Source: Pseudoalteromonas phenolica (GTDB lineage: Bacteria; Pseudomonadota; Gammaproteobacteria; Enterobacterales; Alteromonadaceae). From it: DNA of 64,000 bases. Numbering within the stretch: position 1 is the stretch's first letter; each line of letters begins with the position of its first letter. Positions 9,779 through 18,846 of the stretch are shown piece by piece. The position numbers and the translations under genes are program-made. The stretch covers positions 92,503 to 156,502 of the forward strand of contig NZ_PPSW01000027.1 in the NCBI RefSeq assembly GCF_005876835.1, read 5' to 3'. Under the pieces are notes generated by a model, which worked only from the letters and a program-made list of their open reading frames with translations, had not been told where the DNA came from and ran no database searches.

Positions 9779-10303
9779 CTACTGCATTACAAAGCCGGTG
9801 AATAACACACGTTCGATCACTTTACTGCCTTCAACGGCTTCCATCGCGGCCTGCACTTTATCTAACGCGGTTAGACGGATAGTTTCTTTACCCGCTGACG
9901 TACTTAACTCGTCAGCGGTCGTGGTTGAAAGAACGCCTAATAATGTACTTTCAATTAGTGGAATATGTTTCTTAGCAACTTCTTCATTGACGTCACCGCG
10001 CACAAGAAGTTGCACCTTAATTTGTACAATTCGATCTCGGCTTGCGCCTGGCACATTGAATACAAAAGGTCTTGGCATCGCCACGTATAATGCACTGCCA
10101 AGCTCTGCACCTGAAGATTCAGAAGCAGCCTCTGTGGCAACCGTTTCTTCCGCTAAAGTCTCAGCCGGCTCTTCATCACCTGATAAAAATAAAAAAGCCC
10201 CAACAGCACCTGCAATTAAAACTACAGCCGCAGCAATGATAATAATGAGCTTTTTCTTGCCGCCACCCGACTCTTCAATTTCTAAATCAGTTTCTTCTGC
10301 CAT
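9779..10303 (-). CDS. fliL: FliL, basal body-associated membrane protein
   Basis: FliL forms a ring around the stator and supports torque under load. The 174-residue protein has a short charged cytoplasmic N-terminus (EETDLEIEESGGGKKK), one membrane helix at about residues 17-40, an acidic Ala/Glu linker and a periplasmic SPFH-like domain ending in RVLFTGFVMQ, a typical FliL C-terminus. It follows fliK by 46 bp with no promoter I can recognise between them. Confidence 0.95.
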   Translation of the reverse strand: MAEETDLEIEESGGGKKKLIIIIAAAVVLIAGAVGAFLFLSGDEEPAETLAEETVATEAASESSGAELGSALYVAMPRPFVFNVPGASRDRIVQIKVQLLVRGDVNEEVAKKHIPLIESTLLGVLSTTTADELSTSAGKETIRLTALDKVQAAMEAVEGSKVIERVLFTGFVMQ

Positions 10304-10349
10304 GCCTAGCCTTCAAATTTTATTCTAATCTAATCAATATTAGCAGCTG

Positions 10350-12887
10350 TTAAGCGTAGTAATCTATGCCAGACTCACTGCTTGATGAATTTGTTCTAGT
10401 TTGTTGGCTATTTTGCGCTTGTGATTCCTGATTAGCAAGCTTTGAATTGCCAAGTTCTTGAGCTTCATCAGTACCTTGCTCAGAACTTGAACCGGAATCC
10501 TGTTGAATATTACTCTCTCCTAGTTGGATACCTTGTTCAGCGAGCATTTCTTTAAGTTTAGGCATAGATTGCTCTAATGCCTCTTTTGCTTGCTGATTTT
10601 GTACAACAAAGTTCACCTGTGCTTGCTCCGCTTCGCTACGAATGCGAATTTGCATACTGCCTAGCTCTGGCGGATCGAGTCGAATTTCCGCTTCTTTATT
10701 ATTAATGTTCAGCATTGCATTCACTTTGTCATGTAATGCTTTTACCGCATCATTTTTCTGCAAGTTAAAAGTTTGAGCAATATTTGGGTCAGTACTTGCT
10801 TTTTGAGTGACTGATGCACTTTGCTGCGTTTGCGCATTTTGCAATACATTATCAAACTGCTGAACTGATTGAGAAATATCTAAGTCGTGTGTTGATTGCA
10901 CATTCGCTAATGATGTCTGCTGTATTATTGACTTAAAAATATTCTCTGTTTTCGGGCTCATCTCAGCTTTGCGGCCTTGCTTTGCAAACTGCTCATTGTT
11001 GGCCTGCGTTACATCTGATAAATCAGCCATTGAAACTCGCTCATTCTTTGTTTGTTCTACAGATGCTTGAGCTGTCTCAGATAAACTTTGAGTCGTTACT
11101 TTTGTGCTGTTGTAATTTGCTAAATCTGCACTGCCTTTAGTCTGAGTTGCAGTGCCCCCCATAACATTGACAACTTTCTGATCTGTTTTTTTACTATCTT
11201 GACTCTGCATATCATTACTTGATTTAAGTATTGATAGAGTCTGTTCAGCACGTTCCAACTGCACGTCATCTAGCTTTCCACTATCAACGGCCTGTTGCAA
11301 TGATTGTTGTAATGCAAGTTTATCTTGATTTGGAAGTGACTTTATTTGCTGCTCTAAAGTGCTTGGATTGACAGGCGTTTTATCTGCCAAATGTACCACT
11401 TTATCTGTAACTCGGTTACTGCCTTCTTGGCGTTCGGTTACCTTATCTAGATGTGTCACTACTTTTGCTTCATTAGAAATAGAAACATTATCTGCTGTGG
11501 GTTCTTTTACTGATTGCTTAAAGTCAGTTGTTAATGTATCTACCCTTTTATCAGCGTGTATTTGCGGTGATTTATTATTTTGTTCATTTGATTTCTGAAT
11601 GACATTAGTATCAGATTTTTTAATCGCATTTAAATCTGACACCTGATTAATATCAGTATCAGATTTTTTAATCGCATTTAAATCTGACGCTTGGTTAACA
11701 TCAGCATCTGGTTGCACCTCATTCATTAGCATAGATGATGGTTTTTCGCTTGATTTAGGTGAAGTTTGCTCCACTGCTACATTGCTAATTAGCTTTTCGC
11801 TTTTACTAGCCTGATTATTAACTGACTCCGTAAGCCCCTCGTCAACATTACCTGACAGAACAATAGATTGAGATTGAGTCTGTGCTTGCCCATTAAAAGC
11901 CTGCGGCTTGCCATCTTTAGATGGCATTTGATTTTCTTCAATTGGCTTGCTTGATAATGCCGTTGAAGGTCTGATTTCCTCAGTGTCACTAGTTGATATA
12001 GTATCCACTTGCGTTTGCCCGCCAAGTAATGAAACTAGCTCAGATTTAGCAGACATTACTTTTACCGCTTCATTTTCATCTCGCCCTAAATCTGGTGGTG
12101 AAATTTTATCCGCTTCTTTCTCAGTGTTTACAGGCAAAGCCGCTTTACTGCTATCAAACTGTGATAGCACGTCTTTCAAAGCTTTTGGCACTGGTGCCAG
12201 ATGCTGTTTTACGTCGGTAGTTTGAGAAGTTGAAGCTTGGATCTGAGCAAGTAATTTATCAGAGGTTGAAGGCTCAACTTGAGCATTTGTAAGCGTACCA
12301 GTTTGACTAGGTGTATTAATATTTTGTTTATTTGGCTTGGCAATTTCAGGTTGTTCGACTTGACCCGCATTCAAAGCATTATTATCAGTAACTGGCTTAG
12401 TCGCTTGTTGACCTTCAGCATTCACCTGCTCATGATCTTGTTGCCCATGATAAAAACTAATATTTGCTTTTTGCTCAGTGCCTTTTGTCGTAGCTATTTG
12501 TTCTAAGTTTTTTTTCTTATCATCAACAGCTTGTTCACTCGCTTCGCGAGCGTTTTCTACTAAAGGCGTTTCACTCGACTCTTTCTGCTCTGGATCACTA
12601 TTAGATAAAGCCCCTGCTTTTTTAGAGTCTGCCACCATGAGTTTGTCTACATCACTGACTTTCTCATTGTGCTCACTCACTGGCTTTTGGGTAATTTCAA
12701 TAGCATCTTGTTCACTCGCACTATTTTTAGTAATAACTTTCGTTGCATCAACGCTCGTTGATGCCTTTTCAGCACGCTCTAACTCTGAATAAAAGGCGCT
12801 TTTGTCTGTTTGCTCTTTTTCGCTGGCAAATCGCGCTTTTTCAGCTTGGCTCAATTTTAGATCCACTTCTAATTTTAAATTAAGCAT
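10350..12887 (-). CDS. fliK: FliK, hook-length control protein (unusually long)
   Basis: FliK measures hook length and triggers the FlhB specificity switch. The 845-residue protein is much longer than enterobacterial FliK (about 400) because of a low-complexity Ser/Thr/Gln/Lys-rich N-terminal region. The conserved C-terminal switch domain lies near residues 720-800 and includes LDPPELGSMQIRIRSEAEQA and NFVVQNQQAKEALEQSMPKL. Part of the repetitive region contains a near-perfect 16-residue duplication. It is the first gene of the fliKLMNOPQR-flhB unit with its own sigma54 site. Confidence 0.93.
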   Translation of the reverse strand: MLNLKLEVDLKLSQAEKARFASEKEQTDKSAFYSELERAEKASTSVDATKVITKNSASEQDAIEITQKPVSEHNEKVSDVDKLMVADSKKAGALSNSDPEQKESSETPLVENAREASEQAVDDKKKNLEQIATTKGTEQKANISFYHGQQDHEQVNAEGQQATKPVTDNNALNAGQVEQPEIAKPNKQNINTPSQTGTLTNAQVEPSTSDKLLAQIQASTSQTTDVKQHLAPVPKALKDVLSQFDSSKAALPVNTEKEADKISPPDLGRDENEAVKVMSAKSELVSLLGGQTQVDTISTSDTEEIRPSTALSSKPIEENQMPSKDGKPQAFNGQAQTQSQSIVLSGNVDEGLTESVNNQASKSEKLISNVAVEQTSPKSSEKPSSMLMNEVQPDADVNQASDLNAIKKSDTDINQVSDLNAIKKSDTNVIQKSNEQNNKSPQIHADKRVDTLTTDFKQSVKEPTADNVSISNEAKVVTHLDKVTERQEGSNRVTDKVVHLADKTPVNPSTLEQQIKSLPNQDKLALQQSLQQAVDSGKLDDVQLERAEQTLSILKSSNDMQSQDSKKTDQKVVNVMGGTATQTKGSADLANYNSTKVTTQSLSETAQASVEQTKNERVSMADLSDVTQANNEQFAKQGRKAEMSPKTENIFKSIIQQTSLANVQSTHDLDISQSVQQFDNVLQNAQTQQSASVTQKASTDPNIAQTFNLQKNDAVKALHDKVNAMLNINNKEAEIRLDPPELGSMQIRIRSEAEQAQVNFVVQNQQAKEALEQSMPKLKEMLAEQGIQLGESNIQQDSGSSSEQGTDEAQELGNSKLANQESQAQNSQQTRTNSSSSESGIDYYA
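11607..11688. repeat. Tandem repeat inside fliK, 48-bp period
   Basis: An identical 34-bp stretch occurs at 11607-11640 and 11655-11688, a 48-bp period that keeps the reading frame. It encodes two copies of SDLNAIKKSDT in the FliK linker region. Such in-frame duplications can change the length of the FliK ruler. Confidence 0.9.
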
Positions 12888-12904
12888 ATCTACACCTTTT
12901 TAGA

Positions 12905-12922
12905 GCGGCAACACTAAGCCGC
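12905..12922. promoter_or_regulatory. Candidate activator site: inverted GCGGC/GCCGC downstream of fliK promoter
   Basis: GCGGCAA at 12905-12911 is followed by GCCGC at 12918-12922, forming an inverted repeat with an 8-base gap between the GCGGC and GCCGC arms. It lies roughly 20-40 bases downstream of the expected start of the sigma54 fliK transcript. No T-run follows, so it is unlikely to be a terminator. The same GCGGCAA motif occurs near other sigma54 promoters here. Assignment as an FlrC enhancer is inference. Confidence 0.4.
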
Positions 12923-12956
12923 ATTAGTATTAAATTCTATAATCTGTAAGAATCAA

Positions 12957-12971
12957 GCAATATTTAAGCCA
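12957..12971 (-). promoter_or_regulatory. Sigma54 promoter for fliK
   Basis: The minus-strand sequence TGGCTTAAATATTGC has exact GG-N10-GC spacing and a perfect TTGC -12 element. It sits just beyond the fliJ stop codon and about 70 bp upstream of the fliK start. It would drive fliKLMNOPQR-flhB. Confidence 0.75.
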
Positions 12972-12973
12972 AG

Positions 12974-13417
12974 CTAGCTTGCAACACGTCTCATAAATAT
13001 ATTCGTGGCGAACTCGTCTAACATTTTTTGTTCAGCTTTATTTTCTTTGGCTTGCTTTTCAATAACTTTCTTTTCAATTAACTTTGCAATCGCCTTAGTT
13101 TTCGCTTGTTGAGCTAGCCAAAGTTTTCGACGCTGCTCTTCAACTTGTTTCGCCGTTCTCACCGTTGTTGCTTGCTGATTTATCGCTTCTTCAATTTTAT
13201 TAATGAATGAATTGTACTGTTTAATGCTTTCACAGCTCATACCTTGTTTGGCTTTGTTGTGAAGCTGATGGCTATACTCCAATCGAAAGTCGTTTAGGCC
13301 CTGGAGCTTTTGTTGGTTACTGATAAAGTTTTGTTGCGCTTGCACATAATTAATGCGTAACCCCTCTTCTTTATCAGTCTCAAGTTTGAGTAATAAATCT
13401 AATTTATTTTTCGCCAT
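12974..13417 (-). CDS. fliJ: FliJ, flagellar export chaperone-escort stalk protein
   Basis: FliJ is the coiled-coil stalk in the centre of the FliI ATPase ring and escorts chaperones. The start is taken at [13 protein letters not shown] because its ATG overlaps the fliI stop as TAATG. An upstream in-frame start at 13456 would lie inside fliI. The 147-residue product is strongly helical and rich in Lys/Gln/Glu, with the C-terminal run EKKVIEKQAKENKAEQKMLDE and the final NIFMRRVAS. The length matches FliJ. Confidence 0.93.
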   Translation of the reverse strand: MAKNKLDLLLKLETDKEEGLRINYVQAQQNFISNQQKLQGLNDFRLEYSHQLHNKAKQGMSCESIKQYNSFINKIEEAINQQATTVRTAKQVEEQRRKLWLAQQAKTKAIAKLIEKKVIEKQAKENKAEQKMLDEFATNIFMRRVAS

Positions 13418-14748
13418 TAGCCTTGTCCTAGTAACTGTGCGAGGCCTTGTAAACACTCGTCATAACGCAATACATCTTTCATTCCTTGCTGCAAGAAACC
13501 ATTCACTTGCGGCATCATTTGTATGGCTTGATCTAGCATAGGGTCGCTTCCCTGTTGATAAGCACCTAATGTGATCATGTCTTTGTTTTGCTGATACATT
13601 GAGTAAACTTGTTTTAGTACTCGCGCTTGCTGCATATGTGGCTCAGAAACAACTTGTGGCATAACACGACTAATAGACTTTTCGATGTCTATCGCCGGGT
13701 AATGGCCGCTGTCAGCCAGTTCACGGGATAAAACAATGTGTCCATCTAAAATTGCACGCGCTGAGTCGGCGATGGGGTCTTGCATGTCATCACCTTCACT
13801 TAAAACAGTGAAGAATGCCGTGATAGATCCTTGCCCTTCACCTCCATTACCTGCCCGCTCCACCAGCGCAGGGAGTTTTGCAAATACCGAAGGCGGGTAG
13901 CCTTTTGTGGCTGGCGGCTCACCGACTGCAAGTGCTATTTCACGCTGCGCCATAGCATAACGTGTCACTGAATCTAAAAGTAATAAGACATTTAAACCTT
14001 GATCGCGAAAGTACTCTGCTATAGTAACTGCACTCTCGCAGCCTTTTAAACGCATCAGAGGAGAAGCATCAGCAGGAGCTGCAACCACAACCGAGCGACG
14101 TCTACCTTCTGGGCCCAAGATTTCATCAATAAACTCTTTTACTTCGCGGCCACGCTCTCCCACTAAGCCTACAACAATGACATCCGCCTCACTACCACGA
14201 GTCATCATGCCAAGCAAAACTGATTTACCCACACCACTGCCCGCAAATAAACCCATACGCTGACCTTGCCCAACGGTAATGATCGAGTTTATTGCGCGCA
14301 CACCCACATCCATAGGTTGACTGATTGGGCGTCTCGCCAGTGGATTGATTGGATCTTGAGCAAACTTAAGATAGTGCTCTGCTTCAATAGCACCTAAACC
14401 ATCTAATGGTCTTCCAAGGCCATCAACGACTCGACCTAATAAGCACATGCCAACTGGTAGGCCGGTTTCGTTTAATTGGGGGATCACTCGCGCACCTGGT
14501 AATACACCAGAAATGTGATCGTTTGGCATGAGATAAAGTGTATCACCGTTGAAGCCAATCACTTCGGCGTCGACAAAACCGCGAATGGTTTCGATTTTAC
14601 ATTGACTGCCAACAGGTGCACTCAACCCTCGCGCTTCGAGGGTTAACCCCACCACGCGAGTCAAGCTGCCAGCAACGGGCGTAGCAAATGGCTTAATGTG
14701 TTTTTGATAGCGTGTTAAACGCTCAGCTAAAGGACTTTCGACACTCAT
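13417..14748 (-). CDS. fliI: FliI, flagellar export ATPase
   Basis: FliI is the F1-beta-like ATPase that energises flagellar export with the proton gradient. The 443-residue protein has Walker A AGSGVGKS at residues 169-176, Walker B LLLLDS at 255-260, and the ATP synthase alpha/beta signature region [16 protein letters not shown] from 285. The length is normal. It lies 18 bp after fliH and overlaps fliJ by one base. Confidence 0.98.
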   Translation of the reverse strand: MSVESPLAERLTRYQKHIKPFATPVAGSLTRVVGLTLEARGLSAPVGSQCKIETIRGFVDAEVIGFNGDTLYLMPNDHISGVLPGARVIPQLNETGLPVGMCLLGRVVDGLGRPLDGLGAIEAEHYLKFAQDPINPLARRPISQPMDVGVRAINSIITVGQGQRMGLFAGSGVGKSVLLGMMTRGSEADVIVVGLVGERGREVKEFIDEILGPEGRRRSVVVAAPADASPLMRLKGCESAVTIAEYFRDQGLNVLLLLDSVTRYAMAQREIALAVGEPPATKGYPPSVFAKLPALVERAGNGGEGQGSITAFFTVLSEGDDMQDPIADSARAILDGHIVLSRELADSGHYPAIDIEKSISRVMPQVVSEPHMQQARVLKQVYSMYQQNKDMITLGAYQQGSDPMLDQAIQMMPQVNGFLQQGMKDVLRYDECLQGLAQLLGQG

Positions 14749-14766
14749 GCATGATAATTTCTGGTA

Positions 14767-15585
14767 TTAGATACCACTATCATGCAAAAACTTCTCCATA
14801 ATTTCGTTTAATCGTGTTTTAAGTGTCATATCTATTGAAGACTGGGCTGTTTTTACTTCACAACCACCTCTGTCTAGTGTTGGTTCAGCCACCAGTTGCC
14901 AGTGCTGTTGTTGAAGGTGTTCAACGCCATAAGCTTCTTCTACTAAACTTAGGTCCTCTGGATTCAAATGAATTTTGACCGCTTGCTCTCCCATTGGTAA
15001 AGCATCAATGGCTTTCTTTAGTGCCACTAAAATAAGCTCTGGGTGAGTTTGCAGTTCTTTAAACACCACTTGCTCCGCCAATAATTTGGCAAGGTGAACA
15101 AGTTGCTTCTCAACCGTTTCATCTATTTTATTTAGAGGCGTTGCAATCCCTTCAATTAATTGACCTAAGTACTGCAACTTCTCTTCAACCAAAGGCTTGG
15201 CATCGTTCAAACCTTGCTCTTTGCCAATTTCTATACCTTCTTTATATCCAGCTTCTTTTCCTTCCGTGACGCCTTTATCGAACCCTTCGATATAACCTTG
15301 TTCATGACCTTGCTTGATGCCTTCTTCATAGGCGTCTTGACGGATCTGCTCAAGCTCTTCAAGCGTCAGTGTAGGGAATTCTTCTGGCTCTTGTGTTTCA
15401 GGTTCATCTTCATGCGCATGCTGCTGTTTTTGATAAACTTGTTCAAGTGGTTGTCCAAATGCCGTAGACCGGCCTGAGAACTTGGTCAGATCTTCGCTTA
15501 CATCCGGAATAGGCCAGCTTTTTAACAATTCATCAATGGCTTCGCCTTCAACCGGCCTGCCTTTATAAAACTTTTTATCACTCAT
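14767..15585 (-). CDS. fliH: FliH, negative regulator of FliI and export component
   Basis: FliH forms the peripheral stalk linking FliI to FliN. The 272-residue protein shows the diagnostic run of GxxxG repeats around residues 86-128 (EEGIKQGHEQGYIEGFDKG and onward, with glycines every fourth residue). A C-terminal domain related to V-ATPase subunit E follows (PEDLSLVEEAYG and DRGGCEVKT). It starts 3 bp after fliG. Confidence 0.96.
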   Translation of the reverse strand: MSDKKFYKGRPVEGEAIDELLKSWPIPDVSEDLTKFSGRSTAFGQPLEQVYQKQQHAHEDEPETQEPEEFPTLTLEELEQIRQDAYEEGIKQGHEQGYIEGFDKGVTEGKEAGYKEGIEIGKEQGLNDAKPLVEEKLQYLGQLIEGIATPLNKIDETVEKQLVHLAKLLAEQVVFKELQTHPELILVALKKAIDALPMGEQAVKIHLNPEDLSLVEEAYGVEHLQQQHWQLVAEPTLDRGGCEVKTAQSSIDMTLKTRLNEIMEKFLHDSGI

Positions 15586-15588
15586 CGA

Positions 15589-16632
15589 TTACAAGAACTC
15601 TTCTCCGCCGCCGCCACCCAGCATAACCTCACCTGAATCAGCAAGACGACGAGCTGTCGATAAGATTTCTTTCTGTGCGGCCTCCACTTCACTGATACGC
15701 ACTGGTGGCATTGCTTCAAGGTCATCTGCCATCATCTCTGCTGCACGTTTAGACATATTACCTAATATCTTGTCTTTCAATGCATCGTCAGTACCTTTGA
15801 TTGCTTTCATCAATACATCTTGCTGTACTTCACGCAGAATAGCTTGAATACCACGATCTTCAACATCCATCAGGTTCTCAAATACAAACATCAGATCTTG
15901 AATTTGTTGTGACATCTCTTCGTCATGCTCACGGATTGAATCCATTAACTGACCTTCAACATTGGTGTCTAGGTAGTTCATGATATCTGCTGCCGCTTTT
16001 AAGCCGCCCATTTTCGCAGCCTGCGCACCGGCTTGACCTGCGAACTGTTTCTCCATGATCTCGTTTAGCTCTTGTAGTGCGGCTGGCTGAACTTCTTCTA
16101 AGTTCGCAATACGCATAGTCAAATCTAGGCGGACTTTTTCAGGGAATTGCGACAAAATTTCGGCGGACTGTTCTGGCTCTAAATAACTTAATACGATGGT
16201 TTGGATCTGCGGGTGCTCGTTACGAATAATATTGGCAACTTGCTTTGAGTCCATCCATTTCAATGAGTCTAGACCTTTCGCTCCAGAGCCCATGACAATT
16301 TGGTCAATTAGGCTTGCCGCTTTATCTTCACCTAGTGCAGCCGTAAGTGCTTTTTTGATAAAGTCTTCAGATTGGAAACCTATTGTACTGAAGCTTTGGA
16401 TCTGCTCAATAAATAGGTTATGAACCGCACTGATCTTAGCTTGTGAAAGGTCATCTAAGGCTGCCATAGCCATACCGACCTTCTGTACTTGCTTTGGCTC
16501 AAGATGTTTTAAAATTTGTGCGGCATCTTCTTCTGTTAAGCTCAGCAATAAGATGGCGGCTTTATCAACCCCGTCGAGCTTCTCAACATCAAAAGCCGCT
16601 GGGAGCTGTTTTTGTTCTTCTTCGTTACTCAT
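15589..16632 (-). CDS. fliG: FliG, flagellar motor switch protein (torque generation)
   Basis: FliG joins the MS ring to the C-ring and contacts the stators. The 347-residue protein has the N-terminal FliF-binding domain with DKAAILLLSLTEEDAAQIL, a middle domain with the EHPQIQT motif, and the C-terminal charged torque helix region (EVQQDVLMKAIKGTDDALKD). A Gly-rich tail ends it. Its first 8 bases overlap the end of fliF. Confidence 0.98.
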   Translation of the reverse strand: MSNEEEQKQLPAAFDVEKLDGVDKAAILLLSLTEEDAAQILKHLEPKQVQKVGMAMAALDDLSQAKISAVHNLFIEQIQSFSTIGFQSEDFIKKALTAALGEDKAASLIDQIVMGSGAKGLDSLKWMDSKQVANIIRNEHPQIQTIVLSYLEPEQSAEILSQFPEKVRLDLTMRIANLEEVQPAALQELNEIMEKQFAGQAGAQAAKMGGLKAAADIMNYLDTNVEGQLMDSIREHDEEMSQQIQDLMFVFENLMDVEDRGIQAILREVQQDVLMKAIKGTDDALKDKILGNMSKRAAEMMADDLEAMPPVRISEVEAAQKEILSTARRLADSGEVMLGGGGGEEFL

Positions 16633-18331
16633 CTTCCGTTAACCACGCTTTCACAACTTGTGATGATAATTCTGGTTCATTGGCTACAAGCGCTCTTACT
16701 GCTTTCAGTAAGTCTTCGTCGCCGTGTAAGTCTGGTAATTGTAAAGTACCATCTGATGAGAAGCCAACTGCTGATGAATCAAATTCGTTGTTCAACATAT
16801 CTAGCGTACTATCACCTAAGTCTACGCCGGTTGTTAACGCATCTTCATCAAAGTCTTCTAGTGTGTCATCTGGGTCAATCAGACGTTTCAGCATTGGACG
16901 AACAACCGCTAGTATAAGCACTATAATAACCAAGGCACCAAGCGCAAGACGGATTGTTTTCATAAACCAATCTTGTTCCCACAGCGGCAGATCAGCTTGT
17001 TCTATGATATCTTCACGAACAAACGGGACAGTTACAACCTCTAGCGCGTCACCACGTTGCATATCAAAACCCACACCACCTTGAAGTAGACGACGAATAT
17101 TCATCAACGCCTCTTGGCTACGAGGTGCCATTGTCATATTGCCTTCTTCATCTGCTTTTGGCAGATAATCTACTGCCACTGAAACGCTGATGCGACGAAT
17201 AACGCCTGTTTGCTGACGCTTGTGGCTGATAGTTGTATCTAATTCATAGTTACGAGTGGCTTCTTTTTGTGAACGAGAAGGCGATGAGCCTTGACCGTTA
17301 GCGCCACCTGCTATTTCAGGAATATTTGAATTTACTGGTGGTTGGTTCGATAGCGCTCCCGGGATACCTGCGGTAATTCCACCGATGTTGCTTTCTTCAA
17401 AGGTGGTTTCGCTACGTACAGCAGGTAAGTCAGGGTTATAGCGTTTCTGCGTTTCTTCAACTGCGCTAAAGTCCATGGTTAAATCTACTTGTGCGGTATA
17501 CTTACCAAGGCCAACAACAGGAATAAGGATGCTATCAATTTTTTCTAAATATTCTTGTTCACGCTTGCGCTCAATTTCATATTCTTTACGCGAGCGTGCA
17601 GCCAGTGAGTCCTGCGAACCTGAATTTAACAGACGACCGTTTTGATCTGTTACTGTTACACGTGCGGGTTCTAAACCTTGCACAGCTGAAGCAACGATAT
17701 CTACAATCGAATCAACTTCTTCACCGCCAAGCGTTCTACCACGCTTTAAAGTAATAACCACGGTAGCCGAAGGCTTCTTCTCGCGACGGGCAAATACATT
17801 TTCTTTAGGTATAGCTAAGAGTACTTTGGCACGGTTAATATCTTGTAGCTCTTCGATTGTTCGCGCTAGCTGCTGTTCACGACTATGCTTAAGGCGCTCG
17901 CGCTCTAAGCGCTGACTCACACCAAAGCCCATGTCTTGCATCAATATATCTGTGCCAGAACTCGGCGCTTGCGTGAAACCATCACGGGCCATTTGTAGTT
18001 TTATGGTTTGGTAATCGGTCTCGGCAACCATAATGGTGTTGCCTTCCAGCTCATAATCAATTTTCTGAGCATCAAGAAAATCGAGAGTCTGCACAAGCTC
18101 TTCGGTTGGGTACTGGCCCAGTGGACGCATATCAGGTTGGCGTGCCCAAATGATAATTGCAATTGCTATTGCCAAACAAATAGCTAAAGCAATGATAATA
18201 GTCACCTGGCGAAGCATATCAACGCCACTTAATGCGCTTAAATATCCCGACTTTTGCTCTTGCTGCTCTTCAGAGCCAGCGCCAGCATTGCCATCGGTTA
18301 AAGTCAGATCAGTTGATTGATTCGTTGCCAC
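16625..18331 (-). CDS. fliF: FliF, flagellar MS-ring protein
   Basis: FliF builds the MS ring in the inner membrane, the first flagellar structure. The 568-residue protein has an N-terminal membrane helix (VTIIIALAICLAIAIAIIIW, about residues 43-62), ring-building motifs with AIPKENVFARREKKPSATVV, and a second membrane helix near residue 465. An acidic C-terminal FliG-binding tail (VRALVANEPELSSQVVKAWL) completes it. The length is typical. It lies 21 bp after fliE. Confidence 0.98.
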   Translation of the reverse strand: MATNQSTDLTLTDGNAGAGSEEQQEQKSGYLSALSGVDMLRQVTIIIALAICLAIAIAIIIWARQPDMRPLGQYPTEELVQTLDFLDAQKIDYELEGNTIMVAETDYQTIKLQMARDGFTQAPSSGTDILMQDMGFGVSQRLERERLKHSREQQLARTIEELQDINRAKVLLAIPKENVFARREKKPSATVVITLKRGRTLGGEEVDSIVDIVASAVQGLEPARVTVTDQNGRLLNSGSQDSLAARSRKEYEIERKREQEYLEKIDSILIPVVGLGKYTAQVDLTMDFSAVEETQKRYNPDLPAVRSETTFEESNIGGITAGIPGALSNQPPVNSNIPEIAGGANGQGSSPSRSQKEATRNYELDTTISHKRQQTGVIRRISVSVAVDYLPKADEEGNMTMAPRSQEALMNIRRLLQGGVGFDMQRGDALEVVTVPFVREDIIEQADLPLWEQDWFMKTIRLALGALVIIVLILAVVRPMLKRLIDPDDTLEDFDEDALTTGVDLGDSTLDMLNNEFDSSAVGFSSDGTLQLPDLHGDEDLLKAVRALVANEPELSSQVVKAWLTEDE

Positions 18332-18352
18332 GGTGCTACTCCACTACCCAGA

Positions 18353-18691
18353 TTAAACTGGCATATTCATGATTTCTTTATAAGATTCTACAAGTTTATT
18401 TCTAACTTGTACCGTTGCTTCGAAAGCCACTGATGATTTTTGTGATGCTATCATGACTTCGGCAAGTGAAACACTTCTATCACCCATCTCTAGCGCAGTA
18501 ACTTTTGATTTAGCGTCTTTTTGTAAACCACTTACCGTATTAATTGCGTCTGACAGCAAATCGCCAAATTGCGCTGAAGAAGTTGCCGCGGTTTTTTGCA
18601 CTGCAACTTCATTAGTTTTAATGGTATTTCTCGTTGCCTCTACTGCAAGAGACTGCATTTCTTGATAAAGAGAGTTTGGTTGGATTTTCAT
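18353..18691 (-). CDS. fliE: FliE, MS ring-rod junction protein
   Basis: FliE joins the MS ring to the rod and is the first exported rod protein. The start is set at MKIQPNSLYQEMQ, which has GGGTG upstream and gives a 112-residue protein, the family length. A longer frame to 18745 would read through the sigma54 site. The C-terminus EATVQVRNKLVESYKEIMNM is the FliE signature. It heads the fliEFGHIJ unit. Confidence 0.96.
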   Translation of the reverse strand: MKIQPNSLYQEMQSLAVEATRNTIKTNEVAVQKTAATSSAQFGDLLSDAINTVSGLQKDAKSKVTALEMGDRSVSLAEVMIASQKSSVAFEATVQVRNKLVESYKEIMNMPV

Positions 18692-18727
18692 AACACCCAC
18701 TCCAATAAAAACATATAACTTGTAAAA

Positions 18728-18742
18728 GCACAAAGTGTGCCA
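18728..18742 (-). promoter_or_regulatory. Sigma54 promoter for fliEFGHIJ
   Basis: The minus-strand site TGGCACACTTTGTGC has a perfect -24 element and GG-N10-GC spacing, with GTGC in place of TTGC at -12. It is about 37 bp upstream of the fliE ATG. Confidence 0.75.
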
Positions 18743-18808
18743 CAAATTAACCCTTTATTTTCAGTGTGTTGAGTTAATTTAATGTGAGTCGACTTTTTGA
18801 CAATAAGA

Positions 18809-18832
18809 AAGAGGCCAAGAGTTTGGCCTCTT
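18809..18832 (-). terminator. Intrinsic terminator after flrC
   Basis: A perfect 10-bp stem AAGAGGCCAA with a 4-base loop is followed on the minus strand by TCTT. It lies 15 bp beyond the flrC stop and separates flrBC from fliE. Confidence 0.85.
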
Positions 18833-18846
18833 ATAGAATAGAGAAG

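Noticed and set aside
9660..10328. 222-residue plus-strand open frame opposite fliM and fliL
   Set aside because: It spans two real genes on the other strand, has no known motif, and mirrors their codon bias.
11607..11688. Repeated AT-rich units as a CRISPR array
   Set aside because: Only two copies, in frame within fliK coding, with no spacer variety or cas genes.
13418..13456. Longer start for fliJ inside fliI
   Set aside because: The TAATG overlap at 13417 gives the family N-terminus; the extension is basic filler without a signal.
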